Positions 1 to 8,806 of a stretch of DNA of 64,000 nucleotides are shown piece after piece. This DNA comes from Halobacillus salinus. Lineage in GTDB: Bacteria; Bacillota; Bacilli; Bacillales; Halobacillaceae. Location: NCBI RefSeq assembly GCF_004684905.1, contig NZ_SRJC01000001.1, positions 868,001 to 932,000 of the forward strand, written 5' to 3'. The notes below the pieces were generated by a model. The model was not told the DNA's origin. It was given only the letters and a program-made list of their open reading frames with translations, and ran no database searches. The translations under genes were made by a program, and so were the position numbers. Each line of letters starts with the position of its first letter. Positions within the stretch are counted from its first letter, which is position 1.

Positions 1-656
1 ACGCCAGGAAGAGGACGGTCATTGTATTTTGCCAGTTCAGTAAGCGGCACTGCTGTGTACTGGCCTTTTGGAACTTGGTAATAGTCTAAGAGCTCCTTCC
101 ACTGAACTTGCACCTGTTGCTGGATACTGTGGTCTAACCTCTCTTTCCATTCTTTTTCTTCCGCCGTTTTCGGCTTGTGGAAGAAAGAGCGTGTACTGTG
201 GGGGGAGTCGATGACATAGAGCGCATCTGTAGATGCTGCCTGGACACTCTTGATAGGAAGATCATCCTCATGAATCTCTCCATGGTGGAAAGTTATCGAT
301 TCATATTTTTGACTATCTTCTCCGTGGATTTTTACTTCCTTTTCAATTTCCTGTGCATTTTCTTCCCATTTGTTCATAATCCCCTTCAGTCTTCCGTTTA
401 CATAAAGGAGGGAGACGTCCTGCCGTAAATATTGAGTCTGATCACTTTTAGAGGACATTTTCCAAGTGACTTCATATTCATCAGCGTCAGATTGCTCAGC
501 AAAGCTTAAGCTTGTCCCGTAAGAAGTGAACTTACTGTTAGAATCGATCGGGAAGTATTGAATGACATCCATCTCTTTTGTCTCTTGTAAGAAATATAAG
601 AATACAACAAAAATCAGTAATGAGCATACAAGCCCGTACATTAGTATTCGATTCAT
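1..656 (-). CDS. Unrecognised membrane-anchored protein, 3' end beyond window
   Basis: An open frame of 218 codons runs to the window edge without a stop, so the C-terminus is missing. The ATG at 656-654 is preceded by AAGGGGATGG, a good ribosome binding site. Residues 4-23 form one hydrophobic segment (uncleaved anchor or signal peptide). The rest is hydrophilic and rich in Glu, Lys, Gln and Ser, so it is probably extracytoplasmic. I do not recognise the family. It is divergent from the germination gene at 785, and the 128 bp between them must hold both promoters. Reality of the gene is well supported by frame length and binding site; function is unknown. Confidence 0.7.
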   Translation of the reverse strand, partial: MNRILMYGLVCSLLIFVVFLYFLQETKEMDVIQYFPIDSNSKFTSYGTSLSFAEQSDADEYEVTWKMSSKSDQTQYLRQDVSLLYVNGRLKGIMNKWEENAQEIEKEVKIHGEDSQKYESITFHHGEIHEDDLPIKSVQAASTDALYVIDSPHSTRSFFHKPKTAEEKEWKERLDHSIQQQVQVQWKELLDYYQVPKGQYTAVPLTELAKYNDRPLPG

Positions 657-784
657 GCTTCCATCCCCTTACTGTATTGACACTCTTCTTACTTCTATTG
701 CTATGACGAGATACATGCTCGTATTCAAAAGAAAATGTATGTTTTTCCTTTAAAAGAAGAAGATAGAGGTAAGGAGGGAGTCGT

Positions 785-2242
785 GTGAGCGAAGAAAAGC
801 AGCCTGTATTTGATCAATATGAAAAGAACGTGGCATACATGAGGGAGCGTCTTGGAGTCGATGAAAGTTTCGATATGATTCATCTAGACCTTGTTTATGC
901 AGGGCGTGGGATGTCATTATTTCTCGTTGATGGATTTGTCAAAGATGACATTCTCCACTATTTGATGAAACTACTATCAAAACTGGACCCAGATCAGTTA
1001 GATCCAGATCCTCTTTCGCAATTGTTAAAGACCCATATTCCTTACGTCGAGTTAGATAGAGAGAAAGATCTGAATAAGGCAGCGGATACCGTACTTGCTG
1101 GACCGACAGCATTAGTTGTCGAGGGCTGTGAAGATGTGATCATGATCGACGCCCGTACATATCCAGTGAGAGGGCCGGCTGAGCCTGACTTGGAGAGAGT
1201 AGTACGCGGATCTCGTGACGGGTTTGTAGAAACCATCGTTTTCAACACTGCTTTGACAAGGCGCAGAGTCCGAGACAGATCCTTAAGGATGGTCTATACT
1301 CAGGTGGGGCGCAGGTCCATGACGGATGTTTGTATCTGCTATTTAAAAGACATTGCAGATCCTGAACGTGTCGAGCACTTGCAACGTGTCTTAGACGAAA
1401 TTGACACCGATGCCTTACCGATGGCGGAAAAGACTATTGAAGAATATATCAGTGGCCAGCATTGGAATCCGTATCCAGTCATCCGCTATACAGAGCGGCC
1501 TGACACAGCGGCAGCTCATCTATATGAGGGGCACATTCTTATTATCATCGACGGCTCTCCAAGTGTCATGATCACTCCGGCTACATTCTGGCACCACTTG
1601 CAGCATGCAGAAGAATACCGTCAAAAGCCGCTTGTAGGAGCTTATTTAAGATGGGTGCGGTTTTTTGCTTTTATTGCCTCTATCTTTATTTTGCCGCTCT
1701 ACTTTTTATTCTCGATGAATCCAGATCTTCTTCCAGAGGCCATCGCTTTTATTGGGCCATCAGACCAAGGTGTCATCCCGCTGATGATTCAGTTCTTAAT
1801 CGCCGAAATAGGGATAGATCTATTACGAATGGCAGCTATCCACACACCGAATTCGCTCGGAACTGCACTTGGACTCGTAGCAGCCATCCTGATTGGCCAA
1901 GTTGCAGTAGACGTCGGGCTGTTTTCGAGTGAAGTGGTGTTATACTTATCACTTGCTGCCATCGGCACCTTTGCCACCCCGAGCTATGAGCTGGGGTTGG
2001 CTGATAGGATATCAAGACTCATTCTGTTAATTGTGACAGGGTTATTTGGAGTTAAAGGATATGTAGTAGGAGTAAGTGTCTGGCTGATTTACTTGGCTAG
2101 AATGCAGACTTTCAAGACTCCTTACTTCTGGCCGTTTTTACCGTTTTCATGGAAGGCTTTGCGTGATGTACTAGTTCGATCTCCTATACCACTGAAAAAC
2201 AGAAGACCAGCATTTCTTCACCCGAAAGACCCTGACCGTTAA
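785..2242 (+). CDS. GerA-family spore germination protein, SpoVAF-like
   Basis: A 485-residue GerABKA-family protein. The first ~280 residues are hydrophilic and the last ~200 carry about five hydrophobic segments, followed by a basic proline-rich tail, the usual plan of GerA/SpoVAF proteins of the spore inner membrane. The short N-terminal domain and overall length resemble SpoVAF more than the A subunits of nutrient receptors. The start is GTG at 785 behind AAGGAGGGAG. No gerB or gerC gene, and no spoVA genes, are adjacent, so it appears to be a single-gene unit closed by the hairpin at 2229-2257. Membership of the germination family is secure; assignment as SpoVAF itself is inference. Confidence 0.82.
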   Translation: MSEEKQPVFDQYEKNVAYMRERLGVDESFDMIHLDLVYAGRGMSLFLVDGFVKDDILHYLMKLLSKLDPDQLDPDPLSQLLKTHIPYVELDREKDLNKAADTVLAGPTALVVEGCEDVIMIDARTYPVRGPAEPDLERVVRGSRDGFVETIVFNTALTRRRVRDRSLRMVYTQVGRRSMTDVCICYLKDIADPERVEHLQRVLDEIDTDALPMAEKTIEEYISGQHWNPYPVIRYTERPDTAAAHLYEGHILIIIDGSPSVMITPATFWHHLQHAEEYRQKPLVGAYLRWVRFFAFIASIFILPLYFLFSMNPDLLPEAIAFIGPSDQGVIPLMIQFLIAEIGIDLLRMAAIHTPNSLGTALGLVAAILIGQVAVDVGLFSSEVVLYLSLAAIGTFATPSYELGLADRISRLILLIVTGLFGVKGYVVGVSVWLIYLARMQTFKTPYFWPFLPFSWKALRDVLVRSPIPLKNRRPAFLHPKDPDR

Positions 2243-2257
2243 GGTACAGGGTTTTTC
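2229..2257 (+). terminator. Terminator of the GerA-family gene
   Basis: ACCCTG (2229-2234) pairs with CAGGGT (2247-2252), followed by TTTTTC. The left arm lies inside the last codons and the stop codon falls in the loop. Confidence 0.6.
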
Positions 2258-2328
2258 TCTATTTCGTAAACTATGGAATGGTTTTCATTTCTTCAAGGCT
2301 CTTGGTATAATGGAGAAGGTGATGAAAC

Positions 2329-2544
2329 GTGAAAACAATCTATGACATTCAACAATTACTTAAGAAATTTGGAACTTTTATCTATGTAGGAGATCGACTC
2401 GCTGATTTAGAGTTGATGGAAGAGGAAGTGCGTGAACTTTACAAGTCTCAGTGTATTGTAAAGGAAGATTACCAAATGGCTATTTTGTTGCTGCGAGGAG
2501 AAATTGCACGCATGAAAGACCGTTTAGAGGGAGATGGTTTATAG
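2329..2544 (+). CDS. yqgQ: YqgQ family small protein (DUF910)
   Basis: A 71-residue soluble protein of the YqgQ/DUF910 family, which sits directly before glucokinase in many Bacillaceae. The start is GTG at 2329 with AGGTGATG just upstream; the ATG at 2322 is out of frame. The sequence is largely helical, rich in Glu, Leu and Arg. The stop at 2544 is followed after one base by the glcK start, so the two genes are translationally linked. A role linked to glucose phosphorylation is only suggested by this conserved neighbourhood. Confidence 0.85.
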   Translation: MKTIYDIQQLLKKFGTFIYVGDRLADLELMEEEVRELYKSQCIVKEDYQMAILLLRGEIARMKDRLEGDGL

Positions 2545-2545
2545 A

Positions 2546-3502
2546 ATGGAAAGAGTATATCTAGGTGCAGATATCGGAGGAACCACGGTAAAGCTTGCTG
2601 TCATTAATGATGCAGGGGAGATACAAAAGAAATGGGAGATTCCGACGAATACGAGTAATCAGGGAGAGTCCATACCAGAGGACATACACCGTACTATCGA
2701 AGAGACACTTCAGGAATTACATATTTCGAAAGACCGTGTCATAGGGATCGGGGCCGGGGCGCCTGGTTTTGTGGATACGGATACCGGATATATCCATGAA
2801 GCAGTAAATATAGGTTGGAAAGACTTTGATTTTGGAAATATCTTAAGTGAATTAACCGGACTTACGGTTTGGGTGGATAATGATGCCAACCTTGCTGCAT
2901 TAGGAGAGAATTGGTTGGGTGCTGGTAAAGGAGCGAAGAATTTGATCGCCGTTACATTGGGCACCGGAGTTGGTGGTGGAATCATTTCTAATGGACAGAT
3001 TATTAATGGAGCCAACGGTACAGCTGCTGAGATCGGACATATGACGGTCGTCAAGGAAGGCGGGGCTCCATGTAACTGTGGAAAGAGCGGCTGCCTCGAA
3101 ACGGAAACTTCCGCTACTGGTATTGTCCGAAAAGCAAAGCTAGCATTGTCCGACTATCCTGATTCGATTTTAAAATCCTCTATTGAAGCGGATCATCTAA
3201 CGGCAAAAGAAGTATTTGAAGCAGAATCCGCAGCGGATGAGCTTGCTGTAAGTGTTCTTGCTGATGTAACAGAAGTGCTTGGATTAGCGATTGCCAACTT
3301 AGCGATTGCTTTGAATCCAGAGAAAATCGTGATTGGGGGAGGGGTTTCCCAAGCAGGAGACCAACTCCTTCAACCGTTGCAGAAAGTATATCAACAGTAT
3401 GCTTTAGCCCGAACGGCAGAAGCAACTAGCTTTGGGTTAGCACAACTCGGAAACGATGCTGGGGTAATCGGCGGAGCTTACCTTGTGAAGAAAAACCAAT
3501 AA
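2546..3502 (+). CDS. glcK: Glucokinase, ROK family
   Basis: Phosphorylates glucose with ATP to glucose-6-phosphate in the cytoplasm. The 318-residue ROK protein has the N-terminal phosphate loop GADIGGTT at residues 7-14, a central GTGVGGG stretch, and the ROK zinc motif CxCGxxGCxE with Cys176, Cys178 and Cys183. I chose ATG 2546 because GAGGGAGATGG is well spaced from it; the in-frame ATG at 2534 sits on top of that site. It is the YqgR/GlcK orthologue by position after yqgQ. A strong terminator follows immediately. Confidence 0.93.
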   Translation: MERVYLGADIGGTTVKLAVINDAGEIQKKWEIPTNTSNQGESIPEDIHRTIEETLQELHISKDRVIGIGAGAPGFVDTDTGYIHEAVNIGWKDFDFGNILSELTGLTVWVDNDANLAALGENWLGAGKGAKNLIAVTLGTGVGGGIISNGQIINGANGTAAEIGHMTVVKEGGAPCNCGKSGCLETETSATGIVRKAKLALSDYPDSILKSSIEADHLTAKEVFEAESAADELAVSVLADVTEVLGLAIANLAIALNPEKIVIGGGVSQAGDQLLQPLQKVYQQYALARTAEATSFGLAQLGNDAGVIGGAYLVKKNQ

Positions 3503-3535
3503 AAAAGTTGGAGCTGATAGCTCCAACTTTTTTTG
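3501..3535 (+). terminator. Terminator of yqgQ-glcK
   Basis: AAAAAAGTTGGAGCT pairs with AGCTCCAACTTTTTTT around a short GATAG-type loop. Confidence 0.9.
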
Positions 3536-3594
3536 TTTCTTTTGGCAGAATTAGGAGAGATTTTATCAAAAATATGTAGGTTGCATGAAGATAC

Positions 3595-3671
3595 TTAACA
3601 ATTCAATTACATTTAATGTATAATCGAAATTCGATGAAACTTTTGTGATACTATAAACGTCATATTATAAG
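3595..3671 (+). promoter_or_regulatory. Two overlapping sigma-A promoter candidates for the lipoteichoic acid synthase gene
   Basis: TTAACA (3595-3600), 18 bp, TATAAT (3619-3624); and TTGTGA (3643-3648), 17 bp, TATAAG (3666-3671). Both precede the start at 3778, giving leaders of roughly 100-150 nt. Confidence 0.55.
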
Positions 3672-3777
3672 ATGCGTTTAACTTTTAGTATAGATGGCAA
3701 TTGTAAACATAGTTATGTATGATGGTAAAGCGTATGTAAATAAAGATTATACGTTTGTCATTAGAGGAGGAACCAAC

Positions 3778-5661
3778 ATGCAACGAAAACATCTACGCAT
3801 GCCTTTATTTGTTATAGCAACCCTATTGTTTGGTTTGAAAACGTATATTGTCTATCGATTTATGTTCGACCTTTCGATTGAAAATGCGATGCAGGAGTTT
3901 ATCCTGTTTATGAACCCCATTGCTAGTGCTTACTTAATTTTTGCCATCAGTGTATGGTTGAATCCAAAGCGTCAGATGAAGTACTTGCGCTGGACAGCAC
4001 TGATTGGATCACTCGTTCTCTTTGCGAACCTTATTTTTTATCGGAATTTTACTGATTTCATAACGATTCCAGTTTTATTCCAAGGTAACAATGCGGCGGA
4101 TTTGACGGGTAGTTTTCTAACATTGCTGCATTGGGAAGACATTATTATCTTCCTTGATGTCGCGATCATTTGGTATTTAAGTAAACAGAAGTTCGATCTG
4201 TCTGTTTCCCTTCCGAGGAGTGGGAAAATTGCAGCAACGGCTGTTACGTTCCTGCTTCTAGCTGGTAATGTAGTTCTAGCGGAAGTCGAACGTCCGATGT
4301 TGTTTGTCCGTGCCTTCGACAGAGAATATTTGGTTAAGAATATCGGTATTTATAATTACCATTTGTATGACATGACGATGCAGACGAAAACTAGAGCACA
4401 ACGAGTGATGGCGGATGAAAGTGAAATCAGTGAAGTGGAAACCTATCTAGACGAACACTCCCCTGATTTAAAAGGAGAGGAAGCGGACTTATTCGGGATT
4501 GCTGAAGACAAGAATGTCATATTTGTCAGTGTGGAGTCCTTCCAGAATTTCCTCCTTGATTCAGAAGTGAATGGTACCGAGACGACTCCTTTCCTTAACG
4601 ATTTAAAAGAAAGTAAGGACACGATTTGGTTCGAAAACTTCTATCATCAGACGGCTCAAGGAAAGACCTCGGACTCTGAATTTATTGTAGAGAATTCTCT
4701 TTATCCATTAGGTAGAGGGGCAGTATATTTCACTCACGCTCAAAATGAATACAATGCTCTGCCGGAGATCTTGAATAATAACGGGTATCAAACATCGGTA
4801 TTCCATGCGAATAATAAGACGTTTTGGAATCGTGATGTGATGTATGACAATATCGGGTATGATCAATTCTACGGAGAGCAGTCTTTCCAAGTTACTCCGG
4901 AGAACTCCTTTGGATGGGGGCTTGAAGACAAAGCTTTCTTCGAGCAATCCATTAAGTATCTGCAGTCTCAAGATAAGCCTTTCTATAGTAAGTTCATTAC
5001 ACTGACTCACCACTTCCCGTTTGAGTTACCGGAAGAGAAAGCGAACATTGATTTGTATGATTCCGGCTCGAATACGCTCAACCATTATTTCCAGACGGCT
5101 CGTTACACAGACGAAGCTCTAGAGAAGTTCTTTGAGCAGCTGAAACAATCAGGAATATATGAGGACTCTATTATTGTTTTGATGGGAGACCACTACGGTA
5201 TTAGTGAGTACCATAATAAGGCAATGAGTCAATTCTTAGGAAAAGAAATTGATGGTTATGAACACGTCCAGCTCCAGCGTGTACCTTTCATGGTGCACAT
5301 CCCTGGATACGAGGGTGGAGAAATTAAGGAAAAAGTGGTCGGACAGATTGATGTGAAACCGACGCTTCTACACTTACTCGGTATCGAAGAAGAAAAAGAT
5401 TTGACCTTCGGTGAAAATATGTTTGCGGATCAAGAAGACGACTTTGTCGCCTTCCGTAATGGTAGTTTCGTAAACGAAGAGTATATATATACAGACGGCG
5501 TTTGTTATGATCGTGAAACAGGCGATCCTTTAGAAGGGGAACAATCGGAGGCGTGTGCTCCAGTGAAGAAGCAAGTCGACCAGGAATTGAAACTCTCAGA
5601 TAATGTGATTTATGGTGACTTGTTCCGTTTCTACGACTTCGGGAACTCTAATAATAAATAA
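3778..5661 (+). CDS. yqgS: Lipoteichoic acid synthase family protein (YqgS/LtaS-type)
   Basis: Membrane sulfatase-fold enzyme that transfers glycerol phosphate from phosphatidylglycerol to a growing lipoteichoic acid chain outside the cell. The 627 residues start with about five membrane segments (to ~residue 185) and continue with the extracellular alkaline-phosphatase-like domain. Catalytic positions are visible: Glu253 in SVESF, the nucleophile Thr297 in QGKTSDSEF, and Asp471-His472 in MGDHYG, in the spacing of characterised LtaS. ATG 3778 follows TAGAGGAGG; an upstream in-frame extension to 3694 has no binding site. Position after glcK matches B. subtilis yqgS. Whether it is the main synthase or a stress paralogue cannot be told here. 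Confidence 0.9.
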   Translation: MQRKHLRMPLFVIATLLFGLKTYIVYRFMFDLSIENAMQEFILFMNPIASAYLIFAISVWLNPKRQMKYLRWTALIGSLVLFANLIFYRNFTDFITIPVLFQGNNAADLTGSFLTLLHWEDIIIFLDVAIIWYLSKQKFDLSVSLPRSGKIAATAVTFLLLAGNVVLAEVERPMLFVRAFDREYLVKNIGIYNYHLYDMTMQTKTRAQRVMADESEISEVETYLDEHSPDLKGEEADLFGIAEDKNVIFVSVESFQNFLLDSEVNGTETTPFLNDLKESKDTIWFENFYHQTAQGKTSDSEFIVENSLYPLGRGAVYFTHAQNEYNALPEILNNNGYQTSVFHANNKTFWNRDVMYDNIGYDQFYGEQSFQVTPENSFGWGLEDKAFFEQSIKYLQSQDKPFYSKFITLTHHFPFELPEEKANIDLYDSGSNTLNHYFQTARYTDEALEKFFEQLKQSGIYEDSIIVLMGDHYGISEYHNKAMSQFLGKEIDGYEHVQLQRVPFMVHIPGYEGGEIKEKVVGQIDVKPTLLHLLGIEEEKDLTFGENMFADQEDDFVAFRNGSFVNEEYIYTDGVCYDRETGDPLEGEQSEACAPVKKQVDQELKLSDNVIYGDLFRFYDFGNSNNK

Positions 5662-5671
5662 GTAATTCAAC

Positions 5672-5704
5672 AGCCACTAGACAATTGTCTAGTGGCTTTT
5701 TTTA
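5672..5704 (+). terminator. Terminator of yqgS
   Basis: AGCCACTAGACAATTGTCTAGTGGCT palindrome followed by a run of seven T. Confidence 0.9.
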
Positions 5705-5808
5705 ACTTTAGAAATGGATGTGAAGATGGGAAGTGTTAGTATCACATAATTTCTGCTCAAAAAGGGTAAGGATAAAACTGTACATACTATAAAGAGAGTG
5801 GGCAGATT

Positions 5809-6495
5809 ATGTTTCGATTTGAGAATGTGTCACAGCCTCCACTGAAGAATGTGAACTTTACCATAGAGGAACAGGATAAAGTGATATTGTTTGGTCCTTC
5901 AGGAGCGGGGAAAAGTACGTTATTATTTTTATTCAACCGATTGACCGACCCAGAAGAAGGCGCGATTTACTACAAGGATAAACCTATTGAAGACTATTCG
6001 ATCACTTCTTTACGGAAGAAAGTAGGTCTGGTTCTGCAATCACCAAATCTCTTTCCAGGAACTGTGGAAGATAATTTGAGGTATGGACCGGAATTATTTG
6101 ATGAATGGGATGAGCGGGAAGCGAAGAAGTTACTTGAATATGTTCAGCTCCCTAATTCTTTTCTAGACAGGGAAGTAGACCAGTTATCAGGTGGGGAACA
6201 ACAGAGAGTCTCTTTAGCCAGGACACTTGCAAACAAGCCCGAAATGCTGTTGTTGGATGAGCCAACCAGTGCTTTGGACAATAGGACGGCTGAGGACATA
6301 GAAGAGGTACTGGAATGTCTTATTGAAGATCATAAACTCACGATGCTTATGGTAACACACAATTTGAGACAAGTTCGTCGTCTAGGAGATCGTGGACTAT
6401 TCATTTCGGATGGTACCTTACAGGAAGACGGAAAGATTCCTGATATGCTGGACAATCCATCTACAAAAGCGTTATCTAATTTTCTTGAAGAGTAG
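5809..6495 (+). CDS. ABC transporter ATPase, FetA/YbbL type
   Basis: A 228-residue ATP-binding subunit. Walker A is GPSGAGKST at residues 29-37, the signature is LSGGEQQRVSLAR, and Walker B is LLLDEPTSALD. It ends 11 bases before a UPF0014 permease, the pairing typical of FetAB, the E. coli iron exporter that helps under oxidative stress (YjkB/YjkA type in B. subtilis). No substrate-binding protein is nearby, which fits an exporter. The upstream binding site (AAAGAGAGTGGG) is weak. Iron as substrate is by family analogy. The pair is inserted relative to the B. subtilis order. Confidence 0.85.
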   Translation: MFRFENVSQPPLKNVNFTIEEQDKVILFGPSGAGKSTLLFLFNRLTDPEEGAIYYKDKPIEDYSITSLRKKVGLVLQSPNLFPGTVEDNLRYGPELFDEWDEREAKKLLEYVQLPNSFLDREVDQLSGGEQQRVSLARTLANKPEMLLLDEPTSALDNRTAEDIEEVLECLIEDHKLTMLMVTHNLRQVRRLGDRGLFISDGTLQEDGKIPDMLDNPSTKALSNFLEE

Positions 6496-6506
6496 GATGT
6501 GTCGTT

Positions 6507-7301
6507 ATGTCGCCTGAAATTTCGAATCAATCATTATTATTTCTAGTCGTATTTGTTATTATCCCGTTAAGTCTTTCCTACTTTTATCAACTTGGTTTGA
6601 GTAAAGACGTGCTGTGGTCTTCGATTAGAGGGACTGTTCAGTTGTTCGCCATTGGTTATGTTCTGACGTGGTTGTTCGATTTACCTGCTGAAGTCGGCAT
6701 TCCTCTAATGGTCGGAATAATGTTAATTGTAGCCACTTTTCATGCAAGACAGAAGGGGAAAGAACTCCCTCACATTTTGCCAGTGATATTTGCAGGGTTA
6801 TTCGTAGTAGAGGCAAGTGTATTGATCATGTGGCTTACTTTTGACATGGTCAAATTCACGCCTTCAGAGGTCATTCCTATGAGCGGGATGGTCATAGGAA
6901 ACAGTATGGTTGCCATGGGGCTTTCGCTGGAGAGGATGAAGAGTGAGTTCAAACAAAATAATGGACGACTCCTTGCTGCATTATCCCTTGGGGCAGAACC
7001 AAAACAAGCTTCTCACCTAATCATTAGAAAGACACTTAATGCAGCTTTGATTCCCAATGTGGACCGTATTAAGACCATCGGGCTTGTCCAGTTGCCCGGC
7101 ATGATGACAGGATTGATCCTAGGAGGAGTAGAACCGGTCATGGCCATCAAGTACCAACTGGTCATTTCACTAAGCATTTTCTCGTCTGTTTCCATTAGTG
7201 CCATGTTTGTGACCATCGCGATGTATCGTTATTTCTTCAATGAGCATAAACAACTCTTGGATTCTGAAGAGGAGATCGAAAGTCAGCAGCAATCCCATTA
7301 A
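6507..7301 (+). CDS. UPF0014 ABC transporter permease, FetB/YbbM type
   Basis: A 264-residue membrane protein with about seven hydrophobic segments and the conserved UPF0014 stretch around residues 125-170 (PMSGMVIGNSM, then the SLGA and R-T/L-NAALIP region). It is the permease partner of the ATPase that ends 11 bp upstream. FetB proteins are known as iron exporters; that substrate is inference here. The C-terminus is acidic and glutamine-rich. The start ATG 6507 follows GAGTAGGATGTG. Transcription ends at the bidirectional hairpin that follows. Confidence 0.86.
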   Translation: MSPEISNQSLLFLVVFVIIPLSLSYFYQLGLSKDVLWSSIRGTVQLFAIGYVLTWLFDLPAEVGIPLMVGIMLIVATFHARQKGKELPHILPVIFAGLFVVEASVLIMWLTFDMVKFTPSEVIPMSGMVIGNSMVAMGLSLERMKSEFKQNNGRLLAALSLGAEPKQASHLIIRKTLNAALIPNVDRIKTIGLVQLPGMMTGLILGGVEPVMAIKYQLVISLSIFSSVSISAMFVTIAMYRYFFNEHKQLLDSEEEIESQQQSH

Positions 7302-7336
7302 AAAAACGAGCTACCCTATGGTAGCTCGTTTTTTTA
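7302..7336. terminator. Bidirectional terminator between fetB-like gene and DUF2759 gene
   Basis: AAAAAACGAGCTACC / GGTAGCTCGTTTTTTT with loop CTAT. A-run and T-run on opposite sides serve both converging genes. Confidence 0.9.
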
Positions 7337-7501
7337 TCCTGCGAAAAGGTTGGCATAAATAGTCATGATGGAGAACCAACCGAACATTAATGCTGATGCT
7401 CCTGCAAATAGAACGGCAAAGAAGTTTTTCGTCTTAAGCTCACGGAAAACGGCAAACACACAAAGAACTGCAACGATTAGAAGAATAATAGCTGTTACCA
7501 T
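7334..7501 (-). CDS. Small membrane protein, DUF2759 (YqgW-like)
   Basis: A 55-residue protein with two hydrophobic segments separated by RELKTKN, resembling the DUF2759 family found beside yqgX. I chose the ATG at 7501-7499 because GGGGGTG lies 6-7 bases upstream; a longer frame to 7537 lacks a binding site. Function is unknown. It is divergent from yqgX and converges on the fetB-like gene. Confidence 0.75.
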   Translation of the reverse strand: MVTAIILLIVAVLCVFAVFRELKTKNFFAVLFAGASALMFGWFSIMTIYANLFAG

Positions 7502-7663
7502 TTCAGCACCCCCTATAGAACTTTTCTTTATTATCATCCCGAATAAGGGGATGTTATACTATATGTAGCCCAATTTCACTCAAGCTTATTCTATAGCATA
7601 AAAGGTAAATTGTCGAGTTATTCTATATGTATTTTAATAAAAGAAAGAAGAGGTGTCTACCCA

Positions 7664-8287
7664 TTGATTAAAATTTCTCGGATGCCGCTCGGACCAATGG
7701 CTACAAACGCTTACATTATTCATGAAAACAAACAAGCATTAGTCGTTGATCCGGGAGGAGATTTTGATAAACTGCAATCCTACCTGAAAGAGCGTGAGCT
7801 GGACGTAGTAGCAATTTTACTGACCCATGCTCACTTTGACCATATCGGAGCTGTCGATGAGCTCAGAGAGGCTTATGAGGCTCCTGTGTACTTGCACGAG
7901 GCAGAAGCGGAATGGTTGATGGACCCAGCTCAAAACGGCTCTGCATTATTCCCTGTTGGTGAGGTCAAAGCAAAGCCTGCTGATTATACTTTAGAGCCTG
8001 GGCAGATGAAGATCGGACCATTTACGTTTGAAGCTCGTCATACGCCAGGACATTCACCAGGAAGTATGTCTTTTGTATTTAGGAATCAACGTTTCACCAT
8101 CGCTGGTGATACATTGTTCCAACGAGGGATGGGGCGTACCGACTTACCGGGTGGAGATCGAGAGCAACTTGAAGAAAGTATTCGAGAACAATTGTTCAGT
8201 CTGAGGAATGACATGCGCATTTATCCTGGACACGGGCTTGCTACAACGATAGAAGAGGAGAAGCAAGAGAATCCTTTTTTTAATTAA
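7664..8287 (+). CDS. yqgX: Metallo-beta-lactamase-fold hydrolase YqgX (glyoxalase II-like)
   Basis: A 207-residue MBL-fold hydrolase. The metal-binding motif THAHFDH carries His55, His57, Asp59 and His60; further ligands appear in ARHTPGHSPG, AGDTLF and the C-terminal YPGHG. This family includes hydroxyacylglutathione-hydrolase-like enzymes of methylglyoxal detoxification; in Bacillus the thiol would be bacillithiol, but the exact substrate is not shown. The start is most likely TTG 7664, preceded by GAAGAGGTG, which gives the family length and N-terminus; a frame extended to 7610 has no binding site. Confidence 0.85.
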   Translation: MIKISRMPLGPMATNAYIIHENKQALVVDPGGDFDKLQSYLKERELDVVAILLTHAHFDHIGAVDELREAYEAPVYLHEAEAEWLMDPAQNGSALFPVGEVKAKPADYTLEPGQMKIGPFTFEARHTPGHSPGSMSFVFRNQRFTIAGDTLFQRGMGRTDLPGGDREQLEESIREQLFSLRNDMRIYPGHGLATTIEEEKQENPFFN

Positions 8288-8290
8288 ATG

Positions 8291-8331
8291 CAAAAAAAAC
8301 CTGTTATCTGAGCAGATAACAGGTTTTTCTT
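8291..8331. terminator. Bidirectional terminator between yqgX and yqgY
   Basis: AAAAAAAACCTGTTATCTG / CAGATAACAGGTTTTT with loop AG; lies between convergent genes. Confidence 0.9.
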
Positions 8332-8577
8332 TTAGTGGCCACCGAAAGACGGTACTAAGATAAAGGATGAATAATACGTAAACCCAATCATGAAAACTGT
8401 CAGGTATGAGAAAAATATGTAGACATACATACGCTCAGACAGTTTAAGGTAACCAATAGTAAGGAAAAAAGCCGTTTGAACTAGAGATAGTAATGCTGCT
8501 TCCATCATATCACCAGCATAAAACATGATAGTGAATATACCCGTCCAAAAGGCCAGCACTCGAAACATACGATCCAT
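8332..8577 (-). CDS. yqgY: Small membrane protein YqgY (DUF2626)
   Basis: An 81-residue protein with three hydrophobic segments and little soluble sequence, matching the DUF2626/YqgY family by composition and by position between yqgX and mgsR. The ATG at 8577 follows GGAGGGGG. A good sigma-A promoter lies upstream at 8619-8647. Function is unknown. Confidence 0.83.
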   Translation of the reverse strand: MDRMFRVLAFWTGIFTIMFYAGDMMEAALLSLVQTAFFLTIGYLKLSERMYVYIFFSYLTVFMIGFTYYSSFILVPSFGGH

Positions 8578-8618
8578 GCTTTTTCCCCCTCCTTTTTCTT
8601 CGTTAAACTATCAAACCT

Positions 8619-8647
8619 ATTATATACGACCCTCATTCAATTGTAAA
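8619..8647 (-). promoter_or_regulatory. Sigma-A promoter of yqgY
   Basis: On the minus strand TTTACA (8647-8642), 17 bp, TATAAT (8624-8619). Confidence 0.7.
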
Positions 8648-8734
8648 ACATTCATTATGGTAATAAGTCTTTGTTTTTTTTACGGATGTTATACACGGTG
8701 TTCACAAATTTTCAAAAAATTATAGTGAAAAAGA

Positions 8735-8759
8735 GTTTAACTTATTGTACAAAGGTTAT
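8735..8759 (+). promoter_or_regulatory. Sigma-B-type promoter upstream of mgsR
   Basis: GTTTAA (8735-8740), 13 bp, GGTTAT (8754-8759). This matches the general-stress consensus GTTTAA/GGGTAT with one mismatch and proper spacing, about 50 bp before the mgsR start. mgsR is a known sigma-B target in B. subtilis. Confidence 0.65.
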
Positions 8760-8806
8760 ACAATAAGTGTACACCAGTACAATTAAACTACATGAGGAGA
8801 GTTATT

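Noticed and set aside
2282-2311. TGGTATAAT extended -10 upstream of yqgQ
   Set aside because: The implied start near 2318 would fall on the ribosome binding site of the GTG start at 2329, so a working promoter here is doubtful.
3694-3777. In-frame N-terminal extension of the lipoteichoic acid synthase
   Set aside because: No ribosome site at 3694, whereas TAGAGGAGG precedes ATG 3778 and gives the family N-terminus.
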